The notes: generated by a model not told the origin, from the sequence alone. Shown: positions 8,843 through 16,476, counted from the first letter of the stretch. The stretch: 23,180 bases of DNA from JAMPXD01 sp041481895 (GCA_041481895.1 JBGPCQ010000032.1:1-23180), one strand, 5' to 3'. Program-made: numbers and translations.

Positions 8843-8923
8843 TCATTTGTTCTTCTCCGTCACCGATTCCTTGTTATTTTCCTTTTTGTCACCCCGGGCC
8901 CCGGGGTCGCATGTGCCGGACAT
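8843..8923 (-). CDS. Candidate 26-residue charged microprotein
   Basis: Short ORF starting at an ATG that abuts the stop of the upstream 29-residue ORF (TGAATG). The product begins MSGTCDPGARGDKKENN and is strongly charged towards its C-terminus. There is no separate ribosome site, so translation would depend on coupling. It resembles nothing I know. It may be a real small soluble protein or untranslated spacer; confidence is low. Confidence 0.3.
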   Translation of the reverse strand: MSGTCDPGARGDKKENNKESVTEKNK

Positions 8924-9013
8924 TCAGGTAGGTATACCGAGCTTCGGCAGGATGAATTTTTGCAATGCTACCCAGAGCACCACGAAACCGACCAGCAGCA
9001 GCATCTCTTTCAT
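8924..9013 (-). CDS. 29-residue single-pass membrane microprotein
   Basis: ORF of 29 codons beginning MKEMLLLVGFVVLWVA, then LQKFILPKLGIPT and a stop. One hydrophobic helix (about residues 4-17) is followed by a short basic tail, typical of a small inner-membrane protein. GGGAGG lies eight bases upstream of the chosen ATG; another ATG two codons earlier is too close to that site. It sits in a run of three tiny ORFs upstream of the secreted 259-residue protein. It could help anchor or assemble the neighbouring electron-transfer proteins (inference only). Confidence 0.55.
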   Translation of the reverse strand: MKEMLLLVGFVVLWVALQKFILPKLGIPT

Positions 9014-9018
9014 TGTCA

Positions 9019-9135
9019 TCACCTCCCCTCCCGGTTGCCGGGATTGTCACTTGAATTCACGTCCCGTGCCAGCTCCACTCTCCGCATCTCTGCGTCCCAG
9101 GTTGCAGCCTTTTTGTCGAAACCGCTCTTGTGCAT
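9019..9135 (-). CDS. 38-residue ORF resembling the N-terminus of a SAM methyltransferase
   Basis: The ORF starts at ATG 9135 with AAGGAGG and a good spacing. It encodes MHKSGFDKKAATWDAEM and then RRVELARDV, followed by a polar tail and a stop. The FDKKAATWD...RRVELA pattern is what many class I SAM methyltransferases show in their first 25-30 residues, but the SAM-binding core is absent here. It could be a remnant of a broken gene or a short protein in its own right. It is the first ORF of the minus-strand group. Confidence 0.45.
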   Translation of the reverse strand: MHKSGFDKKAATWDAEMRRVELARDVNSSDNPGNREGR

Positions 9136-9154
9136 CCGTACCCTCCTTGAATCC

Positions 9155-9231
9155 ATTATACGTTATATAACGTTTTAGATATACGCGATATGGCTAAATT
9201 TTAATTATACATTCTTATTAGATTGTCACAA
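9155..9231 (-). promoter_or_regulatory. Sigma70-like promoter for the minus-strand cytochrome group
   Basis: TTGTGA (9231-9226) and TATAAT (9209-9204) on the minus strand are separated by 16 bases and lie about 70 bases before the first small ORF. A second TATAAT occurs at 9160-9155 but has no matching -35 element. Confidence 0.45.
9160..9173. promoter_or_regulatory. 14-bp perfect palindrome, likely regulator binding site
   Basis: acgttatataacgt is its own reverse complement. It lies between the divergent transcription units, about 100 bases upstream of the sigma54-type element at 9258-9275 and just downstream of the minus-strand promoter. That spacing would suit an enhancer-binding activator for the plus strand or a repressor for the minus strand. 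Confidence 0.5.
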
Positions 9232-9257
9232 CTATCCGTAAATTCGATAAAATTATT

Positions 9258-9275
9258 TTGGCTTAATTATTGCTT
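9258..9275 (+). promoter_or_regulatory. Sigma54 (RpoN)-type -24/-12 promoter of the porin/octaheme operon
   Basis: TTGGCTTAATTATTGCTT places GG at 9260-9261 and GC at 9272-9273. The first G of each pair is 12 bases apart, as in the RpoN consensus TGGCAC-N5-TTGC. The expected transcript start is near 9285, leaving a leader of about 180 bases before the porin start. No sigma70 promoter with good spacing is seen nearby: TTGCTT to TATAAT is only 14 bases. Confidence 0.6.
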
Positions 9276-9348
9276 AATCCGTATATTACTATAATACACC
9301 TTAAACGTTTTATCAACAGCAAATCCATTGCACTGCGTGAGAAATATC

Positions 9349-9423
9349 ATCCGGACAAAAGGGGGTGAGGACGAGAGCGCCATGATCGGTTGAGCAACCC
9401 GCCGGCGGGCCAATAGTCCGGAT
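9349..9423 (+). promoter_or_regulatory. Structured 5' leader of the porin operon
   Basis: atccggac at 9349-9356 pairs exactly with gtccggat at 9416-9423. They enclose about 59 bases with further hairpins: ggtt-gagc-aacc at 9388-9399 and the self-complementary cgccggcg next to it. It would lie inside the predicted leader RNA, ending 40 bases before the porin ATG. It does not match the cores of riboswitch classes I know by sight. It could be an unclassified RNA element, a protein target or a stabilising fold. Confidence 0.4.
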
Positions 9424-9463
9424 TCAACTCGTGCTGGACATTAAACACTTGAAAGGAGAAGAC

Positions 9464-11077
9464 ATGAAACGCCTCTGTAAATGCCTCCCTGTGGGCGCAC
9501 TATTACTGGCACTCGCCCTGCCGACCTACTCACTGGCTGCCGATGAGGATATCCATCAAAAGATAGATGCCTTGCAGAAAGAATTGGATGCTCTAAAAAA
9601 GAAGACCGAACAAGTCGAAAAAAAGACCGAACTCGTCGAACAGAAAACCGAACTCGTCGAAAAGAAATCTCTCGGCCGCTGGCTTGAAATCGGCGGCGAT
9701 TACAGGTTTCGGGTCGACTCCCTGAGAGGCACTGTACCCAGCTTCTTCAACATGCAGGACCCTGTTTTTGTCGGCTGGCTGCTCGGCCAGATGAACGGCG
9801 CTCCCCCTGCCCCTCCTCCTGGGCCAACCTTGGGGTTCAAGGTAAAAAACGACACCCTCTACACCAATCGCTTCGGCCTCAACCTGAAGGCGAAAGCCAC
9901 CAAGGACGTAACCGTGACCGCACGCCTGCTCATGTATAAAGCCGCAGGTGCCGAGGACGACGCGGCCATCACCGGCTCGGGAGTAGGCCCCTTCTTTTCC
10001 GATCGTGCCGGCATTTTCGACGGCACCATCGGCCATGTCCCGGGCGACAACAAGCTTGCCGTGGACCGTGTCTACGCCACCTGGAACAACATTGCCGACC
10101 AGCCCCTCTGGTTCTCCATCGGCCGCCGCCCTTCCACCGGCGGCGTCCCGTCACACCTGAAACAGAATAACGAGAGGCCGGGCAATTCCGGCGTGCCCTC
10201 CCTTCTCGTTGACTATGCCTTTGACGGCGTAACCATCGGCTACGCTCCCGATATCGACGCCCTCCCCGGATTCTATACCAAGTTCTGCTACGGCAGAGGC
10301 TTCTCTAACAGCGTCACCAGAACCGAAGGGAACGGGCTCCGCAATACGGACATGATCGGCTTCAACCTTGTCCCCTATGAAACCGACGCCCTGAGGGCCG
10401 AGTTCCAGTACAACCGTGGCTTAAACATCTTCAATTCGCCGGTCATTCTCACCGGTCCGTTTGCAGGCTCCGGACCGAAGGTGGACCTCGGCGACATCGA
10501 CTGGTTCGGCCTCGACTTCCTCGGGAACGTGAAAAACATCGGTATCGGCTCCATTAACTGGTTTGCCGCCGGAGCCGTCAGCCAAACCCATCCGAACAAT
10601 AACCTCTTCTTCCCCTTTGCCGGTCTGGCGCCCAACACCCCGGGTGTCGGCCTGATGTATAACCAGGGGCAGACAAAGAAGGACAAGACCGGCTGGGGCG
10701 TCTACGTGGGCGGCCGCTACGACATTGAATCGACCGGCACCAAGCTCGGCTTCGAGTACAACCACGGCTCCAAGGACTGGATAACTTTTGCCCCCGCTGC
10801 CGACGATATGTGGACCAGCAAGGTCGGGACCCGCGGCAATGTGTACGAAGGCTACATCATCCAGGAACTGAAGCTCAAGCCGATCTCTTCCTACCTGAGC
10901 AAGGTCTTCTTCAAGGTCGGTTACCAGTATTATGACTTCGACTACACCGGCAGCAACAACTGGGTAGGCGCTCCGGTAAAGATTTCCGAGCTTACCGCAA
11001 CGCCCAATAACGCACAGTTTTTGACCCCTTTGAAAACCGCCCAGGATATCTACGCCACCTTCGAAGTCCATTTCTAA
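9464..11077 (+). CDS. Outer-membrane channel (porin) with N-terminal coiled coil, DUF3373-like
   Basis: Predicted beta-barrel outer-membrane protein of 537 residues. A Sec signal (to about SLAA, residue 26) is followed by a heptad coiled coil (about 30-68) with three near-identical 7-residue units of the KTELVEx type. A long barrel follows, with alternating strands such as WLEIGGDYRFRVDSL and KLGFEYNHGSKDW, and ends in FEVHF, the terminal aromatic residue expected for barrel assembly. The start ATG follows AAAGGAGAAGAC; an upstream in-frame GTG at 9431 was rejected. It resembles the DUF3373 porins that Geobacter species encode beside cytochromes and molybdoenzymes. It is the first gene of the plus-strand operon, behind a sigma54-type promoter. 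Possible roles are an electron conduit partner or substrate entry; which one is not shown by sequence. Confidence 0.82.
   Translation: MKRLCKCLPVGALLLALALPTYSLAADEDIHQKIDALQKELDALKKKTEQVEKKTELVEQKTELVEKKSLGRWLEIGGDYRFRVDSLRGTVPSFFNMQDPVFVGWLLGQMNGAPPAPPPGPTLGFKVKNDTLYTNRFGLNLKAKATKDVTVTARLLMYKAAGAEDDAAITGSGVGPFFSDRAGIFDGTIGHVPGDNKLAVDRVYATWNNIADQPLWFSIGRRPSTGGVPSHLKQNNERPGNSGVPSLLVDYAFDGVTIGYAPDIDALPGFYTKFCYGRGFSNSVTRTEGNGLRNTDMIGFNLVPYETDALRAEFQYNRGLNIFNSPVILTGPFAGSGPKVDLGDIDWFGLDFLGNVKNIGIGSINWFAAGAVSQTHPNNNLFFPFAGLAPNTPGVGLMYNQGQTKKDKTGWGVYVGGRYDIESTGTKLGFEYNHGSKDWITFAPAADDMWTSKVGTRGNVYEGYIIQELKLKPISSYLSKVFFKVGYQYYDFDYTGSNNWVGAPVKISELTATPNNAQFLTPLKTAQDIYATFEVHF
9602..9664 (+). repeat. Three tandem 21-bp repeats encoding heptads
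   Basis: Units at 9602-9622, 9623-9643 and 9644-9664 each encode a 7-residue block (KTEQVEK, KTELVEQ, KTELVEK) inside the coiled coil of the porin. The near identity of the DNA suggests recent duplication or slippage, so copy number may vary between strains. Confidence 0.85.
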
Positions 11078-11118
11078 TTTGCTATATATTGTTTTTTATA
11101 TTATTATACATTTACATG

Positions 11119-11144
11119 GAGTGAGGGGCGCCAGCCCCTCACTC
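11119..11144 (+). terminator. Hairpin after the porin gene
   Basis: A perfect 11-bp GC-rich stem (gagtgaggggc with gcccctcactc) encloses a 4-base loop. The following bases (ttcataaagg) lack a proper T-run, so it may be a weak terminator or an mRNA processing or stabilising stem that lowers expression of downstream genes relative to the porin. Confidence 0.55.
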
Positions 11145-11238
11145 TTCATAAAGGATACAGCCGGCTCCGCGGGCTTGCACTGATCCGAACAGGTGTTAGA
11201 AATTTTTTAAAGTTGCTCACAACAAAAGGAGAAGCGCA

Positions 11239-11565
11239 ATGAAAAGAATGGTATTCGTAATGTTGCTGGCCGTACTCGTTGTCGTGGGAGTGGTCTCATT
11301 CGGCACGGTAGTCAGTGCAGACGAAATCAAGATGGTCGGCGTCATCACGAAGATCGATATCGCCGGCAAGGATGCCAAGACGGCAACGGTAACCCTCAAG
11401 GACAACAAGACGGAAGAGTTGATCACCATTACCGTCAATGACGACATGACGTTGGACAAGTTCAAGGACCACAGGATTGTCGAAGGTGATGAGATCCGGT
11501 GTAAATATGAAGCGAAAGACGGGAAAAACGTCAGCACTATATTTAAAAAGACGGCCGGGTGCTAG
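11239..11565 (+). CDS. Small secreted protein of unknown function ending in AGC
   Basis: The 108-residue product has a Sec signal (MKRMVFVMLLAVLVVVGVVSFGTVVSA, then DEIKM). The mature part of about 80 residues is beta-rich and highly charged (GVITKIDIAGKDAKTATVTL, DEIRCKYEAKDGK), compatible with a small OB-like or Sm-like barrel. It has two cysteines, one of them the last residue (KKTAGC). AAAGGAGAAGC precedes the ATG. It lies between the porin and the octaheme cytochrome, so it is probably periplasmic and part of the same system. I do not recognise the family. Confidence 0.75.
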   Translation: MKRMVFVMLLAVLVVVGVVSFGTVVSADEIKMVGVITKIDIAGKDAKTATVTLKDNKTEELITITVNDDMTLDKFKDHRIVEGDEIRCKYEAKDGKNVSTIFKKTAGC

Positions 11566-11611
11566 GAGCAGAGGCTTTTGACTCTACAATAAATCAATGA
11601 GGTCCCGCTAC

Positions 11612-12976
11612 ATGAATAAATCAAGTTTTTTAGTTCCGCTTCTGGCTGTTATGGCATTGTCTTCATCTGCCCTGGGCAAGGACCATCCCGGCAGGGATTC
11701 CATTGAGAAGAGCGGCTATAACGGTCCGGCAACCTGCGAAGAATGTCACCCCGGCACGGCAAGGAAATTTCTTGATACTGTTCATTGGAAGCACGCCTCG
11801 AAAGTCACGAATGTCGACAACCTCGACCCGCAGAAGGAATACGGGATGAAAAACCGGATATATACCTTCTGCAACGGCAACGACATCGTCAACAATCTCA
11901 AGGAAACGCCGAAGAACAGCGCGGGCAAAACGAAAATAACCGGGTGCAACAGCTGCCATCCCGGCAACCACCTGCAGGATGTGGGGAGCACCGGACCGGA
12001 CGCGGAAAAGGTCATTGACTGCCTGATCTGCCACTCCTCCGACTATGATTTCAGACTGCGCAAAGCCGCCAAGAACGAGCAGGGCCAGATAGTGATGGGG
12101 CAGGACAAAAGTGTCAAGGCGGCCATGGCAGTCGGCAAGCCGAGCGTCAAGAACTGCATGGTCTGCCATGAATCCGCCGGTGGAGGGGTGCTCATCAAGC
12201 GGGGGTTCGCCTTTACCCCGGAAAACGACGTGCATGCCGCCGGGAAAATGGTTTGTGTCGACTGTCACAAGGCGAAGGACCACCGGATGCCGACCGGCTT
12301 CGACCCGAACAACTGGGCCAACGACGGCTTGCGGATAGAATGCAGTGACTGCCACGGAATGAAGCCGCACAAGGATGCCGACTATAACCTGCATACGGCA
12401 AAAATCGCCTGTGAAACCTGCCACATCCCCCGTACCGGCGGCGCCTTTGCCAAAGATTTCACCAAATGGGAAATGGGTGCGGACAAATTTTATGAGCCGA
12501 CCACCCTGAAAAATGAGGTGAATGAAAATGTGCCGGTCTACGCCTGGTACAACCAGACGGTCGAAAATACCGCCCATTTCATCGGCCCGAAAGGGAGCAG
12601 GACCGACAAAAACAGCAAGATTTATCCGTTCAAGATTTACCTCGGCAAGGGATTCTACGACGAGTACACCGACACCCTCCTGTCAATGGATTTCGCTCCG
12701 CCGATGGCGAACGGCGATACCCTTGCCGGAGTGGCCTCGGCCGCAAAAGAGCTCGGCATTAAAAAATATAAGCCGGTGCCCGGCTGGCAGACCATTTACT
12801 TCTCGATCAGCCACCTGGTGACAAAAAAGAAGGCCCTGTCCTGCGAAAACTGCCATGCCGCAAACGGCATCCTGAATTTCAAGGCACTCGGCTACTCGGA
12901 CTATGAGATCCAGCACTTGACCAGCCCGGGTCTCTATTTCGACAAGTTGGCGGAAAAACAGAAAGAAAACTGGTAG
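11612..12976 (+). CDS. Octaheme c-type cytochrome, tetrathionate reductase (OTR) family
   Basis: Periplasmic cytochrome of about 454 residues with a Sec signal (SSFLVPLLAVMALSSSALG) and eight CXXCH motifs: CEECH, CNSCH, CLICH, CMVCH, CVDCH, CSDCH, CETCH and CENCH. The layout fits the octaheme tetrathionate reductase family known from Shewanella. The opening CxxCH...HW pair (TVHWKHAS), a CH-x-G block, VIDCLICH, VGKPSVKNCMVCH followed by GGG, DVHAAGKMVCVDCH, and a last haem far downstream all match. OTR reduces tetrathionate, and also nitrite and hydroxylamine in vitro. I cannot confirm the lysine ligand of the active haem by eye. The start is ATG 11612, nine bases after GAGG; an ATG at 11597 overlaps that site and is less likely. 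Confidence 0.85.
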   Translation: MNKSSFLVPLLAVMALSSSALGKDHPGRDSIEKSGYNGPATCEECHPGTARKFLDTVHWKHASKVTNVDNLDPQKEYGMKNRIYTFCNGNDIVNNLKETPKNSAGKTKITGCNSCHPGNHLQDVGSTGPDAEKVIDCLICHSSDYDFRLRKAAKNEQGQIVMGQDKSVKAAMAVGKPSVKNCMVCHESAGGGVLIKRGFAFTPENDVHAAGKMVCVDCHKAKDHRMPTGFDPNNWANDGLRIECSDCHGMKPHKDADYNLHTAKIACETCHIPRTGGAFAKDFTKWEMGADKFYEPTTLKNEVNENVPVYAWYNQTVENTAHFIGPKGSRTDKNSKIYPFKIYLGKGFYDEYTDTLLSMDFAPPMANGDTLAGVASAAKELGIKKYKPVPGWQTIYFSISHLVTKKKALSCENCHAANGILNFKALGYSDYEIQHLTSPGLYFDKLAEKQKENW

Positions 12977-13028
12977 CACGGTTCAACAGGCAGGAACAGC
13001 AGGAAGAAGCTCCATCATTGTTGCTATG

Positions 13029-13055
13029 GGGCCGTGGTATCACGGCCCGATTTTT
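13029..13055 (+). terminator. Intrinsic terminator or attenuator between octaheme and Mo-enzyme genes
   Basis: gggccgtg (13029-13036) pairs perfectly with cacggccc (13041-13048) around a GTAT loop and is followed by gattttt. It is expected to reduce or stop read-through, so the Mo-enzyme genes may be expressed at a lower level than the porin and octaheme, or from their own promoter in 13056-13122. Confidence 0.7.
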
Positions 13056-13122
13056 CATGACGGATGGGGCGACGAGATGGGACTGTGTACAATTCTTACC
13101 TACCCTCTAAGGAGGCAGCTAC

Positions 13123-15315
13123 GTGTCAGCGAAATTTTCACGGCGCACATTTCTCAAGGCAACAGGGACGGCAACTGCCGGTCTGACCGTTGCTGCCGCC
13201 ATGCCTGACCGGTTTTTGTGCTGGGCCGAATCCTCGGAGGAGCTGAAACAGGTCCCCACTTTCTGCGAGCTCTGTTTCTGGAACTGCGGCCTGATCGCCA
13301 AGGTCGCCAACGGCAAGGTCGTCAAGGTGGACGGCAACCCGCTCAGCGAAAGGGGGCGCGGCCGACTGTGCGGCAGGGGGAATGCGGCGCTCGGCTCCCT
13401 CTACGACCCGGACCGGCTCAAACATCCGATGATCAACACCGGCACGCGCGGCGCGCCGAAATGGAAGAAAGCCGGCTGGGACGAGGCGCTCGGCCTGATC
13501 GCACAAAAGCTGGAAGCCATAAAGAAACAGCATGGTCCGGAAGCCGTCGCCCTCTTCTCCCACGGCACCGGCGGCGCTTTCTGGAAGCACCTCCTCAAGG
13601 CCTACGGCAGCAATAACTACACGGCGCCCTCCTTTGCCCAGTGCCGCGGCCCGCGGGACGTCGGCTTCACCCTCACCTTCGGCGCCGAGGTCGGCTCGCC
13701 CGAATACTACGACTTCAGCGAAAGCAAGTACATCGTCCTGATCGGCTCGCACCTGGGCGAGAATGCCCATAACAGCCAGGTCCAGGATATCATCAGGGGG
13801 CTCGACAAGGGGGCCCGGCTCTGTGTCGTCGACCCGCGCCTCTCCAATATCGCCGCCAAGGCTGACCATTGGCTCGCCATCAAGCCGGCCACCGACCTGG
13901 CGCTCCTTTTGGCCTGGATCCGCATCATCATTAACGAGGAACTCTACGATGCCGACTATCTGAAGGCCTACGCCACGGGACTCCCGGAACTGAAGGCCGC
14001 AGTCCGGGAGTTCACCCCCGAATGGGCCGAAAAGGAGACCGAAATCCCGGCCGCCACCATTGTCGGCGTTGCCCGCGAACTGGCTGCCCGGAAACCGAAT
14101 GTCATCGTCTCCGGCGGCCGCTTCACCGCCTGGTACGGTGACGATGCCCAGCGCAGCCGCGCCATTGCGCTCTTGAATGCGCTGCTTGGTTCCTGGGGGC
14201 GTCCCGGGGGGATTTATTTACCTGCCGGCGGCAGCGTCCCGGAATATCCGGGGCTCCCTGACTATCCGGAGCATACGGCGGACCTTCCGAAACTGGACGC
14301 CGCCTACCCGTTTGCCATCTCACAGACCACAACCTCCATCCGGGAAGCCGCCGCAACCGGGTCACACCCGATGAAAGCTTGGCTGGTCTACGGCTGCAAC
14401 CTGATTAAAACCATGCCGAACCGCGCCGAGACCATCAAGGCGATCCAGAACCTCGACCTGCTGGTCGCGATTGACATCCTTCCGGCCGAGATTATCCAGT
14501 GGGCCGACGTGGTGCTTCCGGAATGCACCTACCTGGAGCGCCATGACATGCTCTCCCTGGGCAAATCCAAGACGTTCGAGGTGGCCATCCGCCAGCCTGC
14601 CGTCGAGCCGATGTGGGAGAGCAAGCCCTCCTGGTGGATCACCAAAGAGCTGGCCGGCAAGATGGGACTTGCAGCCTACTTCCCCTGGAAGGATGGCGAC
14701 GACTACCTCCGCACCCGCTGCCAGGCCGGCAACCTCAACTACGACGAACTGAAGCAGAAGGGGGTCCTGACCTTCAGCGACAAGTCAAACCCCTATATCA
14801 CACCGCTCCATCAGCCCGAATTTACCACTCCGTCCGGCAAGATCGAACTCTACTCCAAGCAATTGGCTGACAAGGGATTCGACCCGGTGCCCGGATACAC
14901 GAAGCATCCACAGCCGCCGGACGGGTTCCTGCGGGTTCTCTACGGAAGGTCGCCGCTCCACACCTTTTCCCGCACCACGAACAACTTCATGGTGACCGAC
15001 CTGGTCCCGGAGAATTCTCTGTCAATAAACAAAAAGACCGCCCTCAAACTTGGTCTCGCCGATGGCCAGCGTGTTCGCCTGGAAAACCCGGCAGGGTTCA
15101 CGTCGCCCGGCACGATCAAGGTCCGCTACAGCCAGCGGCTCCGCGAGGAGTGCATCTACATGGCTCACGGTTTCGGGGTCCACGCCAGGGGAATGTCCCG
15201 GGCTGACAACCGCGGCATCGGCGATGAGGAGATGCTCACCGGCTACACCATCGACCCCGTCATGGGGGGTACCGGCATGCGTCAGAATTTTGTGAAGATC
15301 GTGAAGGAGGGGTAA
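13123..15315 (+). CDS. Tat-exported molybdopterin oxidoreductase, Psr/Phs-like catalytic subunit
   Basis: Catalytic subunit of a complex iron-sulfur molybdoenzyme, 730 residues, close to polysulfide/thiosulfate reductase A subunits. The N-terminus carries a twin-arginine signal (SRRTFLKATG). A [4Fe-4S] motif has Cys 48, 51, 55 and 83. FAQCRGPRD around Cys 174 is in the region where this family supplies a cysteine ligand to Mo. Bis-pterin binding segments follow, including SGGRFTAWYG and ADVVLPECTYLERHD, and a C-terminal dinucleotide-binding domain (ENSLSINKKTALKLGL, YMAHGFGVHARG). The start is GTG, seven bases after AAGGAGG. It is followed three bases later by the NrfD-like gene. The length is below that of typical ArrA, so arsenate reductase is less likely. 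Thiosulfate, polysulfide, tetrathionate or selenium oxyanions are possible substrates. Confidence 0.9.
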   Translation: MSAKFSRRTFLKATGTATAGLTVAAAMPDRFLCWAESSEELKQVPTFCELCFWNCGLIAKVANGKVVKVDGNPLSERGRGRLCGRGNAALGSLYDPDRLKHPMINTGTRGAPKWKKAGWDEALGLIAQKLEAIKKQHGPEAVALFSHGTGGAFWKHLLKAYGSNNYTAPSFAQCRGPRDVGFTLTFGAEVGSPEYYDFSESKYIVLIGSHLGENAHNSQVQDIIRGLDKGARLCVVDPRLSNIAAKADHWLAIKPATDLALLLAWIRIIINEELYDADYLKAYATGLPELKAAVREFTPEWAEKETEIPAATIVGVARELAARKPNVIVSGGRFTAWYGDDAQRSRAIALLNALLGSWGRPGGIYLPAGGSVPEYPGLPDYPEHTADLPKLDAAYPFAISQTTTSIREAAATGSHPMKAWLVYGCNLIKTMPNRAETIKAIQNLDLLVAIDILPAEIIQWADVVLPECTYLERHDMLSLGKSKTFEVAIRQPAVEPMWESKPSWWITKELAGKMGLAAYFPWKDGDDYLRTRCQAGNLNYDELKQKGVLTFSDKSNPYITPLHQPEFTTPSGKIELYSKQLADKGFDPVPGYTKHPQPPDGFLRVLYGRSPLHTFSRTTNNFMVTDLVPENSLSINKKTALKLGLADGQRVRLENPAGFTSPGTIKVRYSQRLREECIYMAHGFGVHARGMSRADNRGIGDEEMLTGYTIDPVMGGTGMRQNFVKIVKEG

Positions 15316-15318
15316 TTC

Positions 15319-16476
15319 ATGCAACTGTTCGGGGTCATCCTGCCGGATAAACAGAAACTGTCATTAACCATAGGGGACATTCTCAAGGGAAAGGGGGGAC
15401 TCCCTCTCTATCTCTCCATAGTCGGCCTCATCGTCGGCTTTTACGCCATCGCGGCCATCTTCATCAAGGGGCACGCCGAGACCATCAACACGAGCAACCT
15501 GGTCCCCTGGGGTCTGCAGATATCCACCTATGTCTACTTCGCGCTTCTGAGCACCGGCTGCACCTTTGTCAATTTCTTCGGTCACGTCTTTTTCGAGGAG
15601 AAGTACCGGCCGTTTGCCTCGCGCATCATCTTCGTCGGCATCATCACCGCCGTGGCCGCCTTCTTTTCCCTGGCCACGGAAATGGGGAGGGTCGACCGGA
15701 TGTACAATTTGATCCTCTCCCCCAACCCGACCTCACCCATGTTCTGGATGGCGGTCTGGTACACATGCTACCTGATCATCATCACCTGGGAGTACATCAA
15801 CATCCAGACCCACAGGCATTCCAACCGGGTCATGTGGGGGGCCTTTTTCATTGCCATCATCACCCACAGTACCCTGGGGAGCCTTCTGGGCTCGGTCAGC
15901 TCCCGCGTCTACTACTACAGCGCGCTGATGCCGATCTACTTCCTCTTCATTGCCTTCCTGACCGGATGCTCCCTGACGACCATCATCGCCGCCCATACCG
16001 TCAAGAGGAAGAACCTGGATGCGGCCTACTATCTCTCCCCGTTCGTGACCCTGCTCAAGATAGGCCTCGGCCTGGCGCTCCTGATCACGTTCTGGCGCAT
16101 TACCATCGGACTCACCGGGCACCTTCCGGGGTCGGAGGTCTTCTCGCTCACCCTCATCAACAGCTTTGTTTTCGGGATCGTGGTGGTCATCATTGTCCCC
16201 TACCTGCTGCTTAAAATTGGCAAAGGAGCAAACTGGCTGATGTTCGTCGGCATCTTCATCATGGCGACCCAGCTCAAGGCCCGCAACGACCTGGTGGTCG
16301 GCGCTTTCAAGATCCCGGTTTTCCGGGTCTATGAGATGCCGGAGGTGATCCACTACACCCCCTCCATCTACGAGTATCTCGTGGTGGTAGCTTCCACATC
16401 GCTCGTGGCAATGCTCTACATCATTTTCAACCGCTCCGGTGTCTTCGATTCCCGTCCGGTCAAGGAGGTCCAGTGA
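15319..16476 (+). CDS. NrfD/PsrC-like quinone-interacting membrane subunit
   Basis: Integral membrane anchor of 385 residues with about nine to ten hydrophobic helices, starting with PLYLSIVGLIVGFYAIAAIF. It contains the family features WGLQISTYVYFALLSTG near the first helices and a C-terminal basic tail. NrfD/PsrC proteins exchange electrons between menaquinol and a periplasmic Fe-S subunit without haem. GGAGGGG precedes the ATG, and the preceding stop is three bases upstream. It overlaps the next gene as GTGA if that gene starts at its GTG. Together with its neighbours it forms a CISM-type membrane complex. Confidence 0.92.
   Translation: MQLFGVILPDKQKLSLTIGDILKGKGGLPLYLSIVGLIVGFYAIAAIFIKGHAETINTSNLVPWGLQISTYVYFALLSTGCTFVNFFGHVFFEEKYRPFASRIIFVGIITAVAAFFSLATEMGRVDRMYNLILSPNPTSPMFWMAVWYTCYLIIITWEYINIQTHRHSNRVMWGAFFIAIITHSTLGSLLGSVSSRVYYYSALMPIYFLFIAFLTGCSLTTIIAAHTVKRKNLDAAYYLSPFVTLLKIGLGLALLITFWRITIGLTGHLPGSEVFSLTLINSFVFGIVVVIIVPYLLLKIGKGANWLMFVGIFIMATQLKARNDLVVGAFKIPVFRVYEMPEVIHYTPSIYEYLVVVASTSLVAMLYIIFNRSGVFDSRPVKEVQ

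Noticed and set aside
8847..9170. Plus-strand ORF of 107 codons in the porin upstream region
   Set aside because: No ribosome site or recognisable feature, and the minus-strand small ORFs here have good ribosome sites and a plausible membrane helix.
9270..9295. Sigma70 promoter TTGCTT / TATAAT before the porin
   Set aside because: Spacing is only 14 bases; the overlapping sigma54-type element has exact spacing.
9349..9423. Known riboswitch (GEMM/c-di-GMP, SAM, Moco or cobalamin) in the porin leader
   Set aside because: I could not find the conserved core bases of these classes; only generic stems are visible.
11663..12577. Minus-strand ORF (304 codons) opposite the octaheme cytochrome
   Set aside because: Shadow frame; the plus strand carries eight CXXCH motifs, a signal peptide and a ribosome site.
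13123..15315. Respiratory arsenate reductase (ArrA) identity for the Mo subunit
   Set aside because: The 730-residue length and the NrfD plus four-cluster partners fit the Psr/Phs group better, and no ars genes are nearby.
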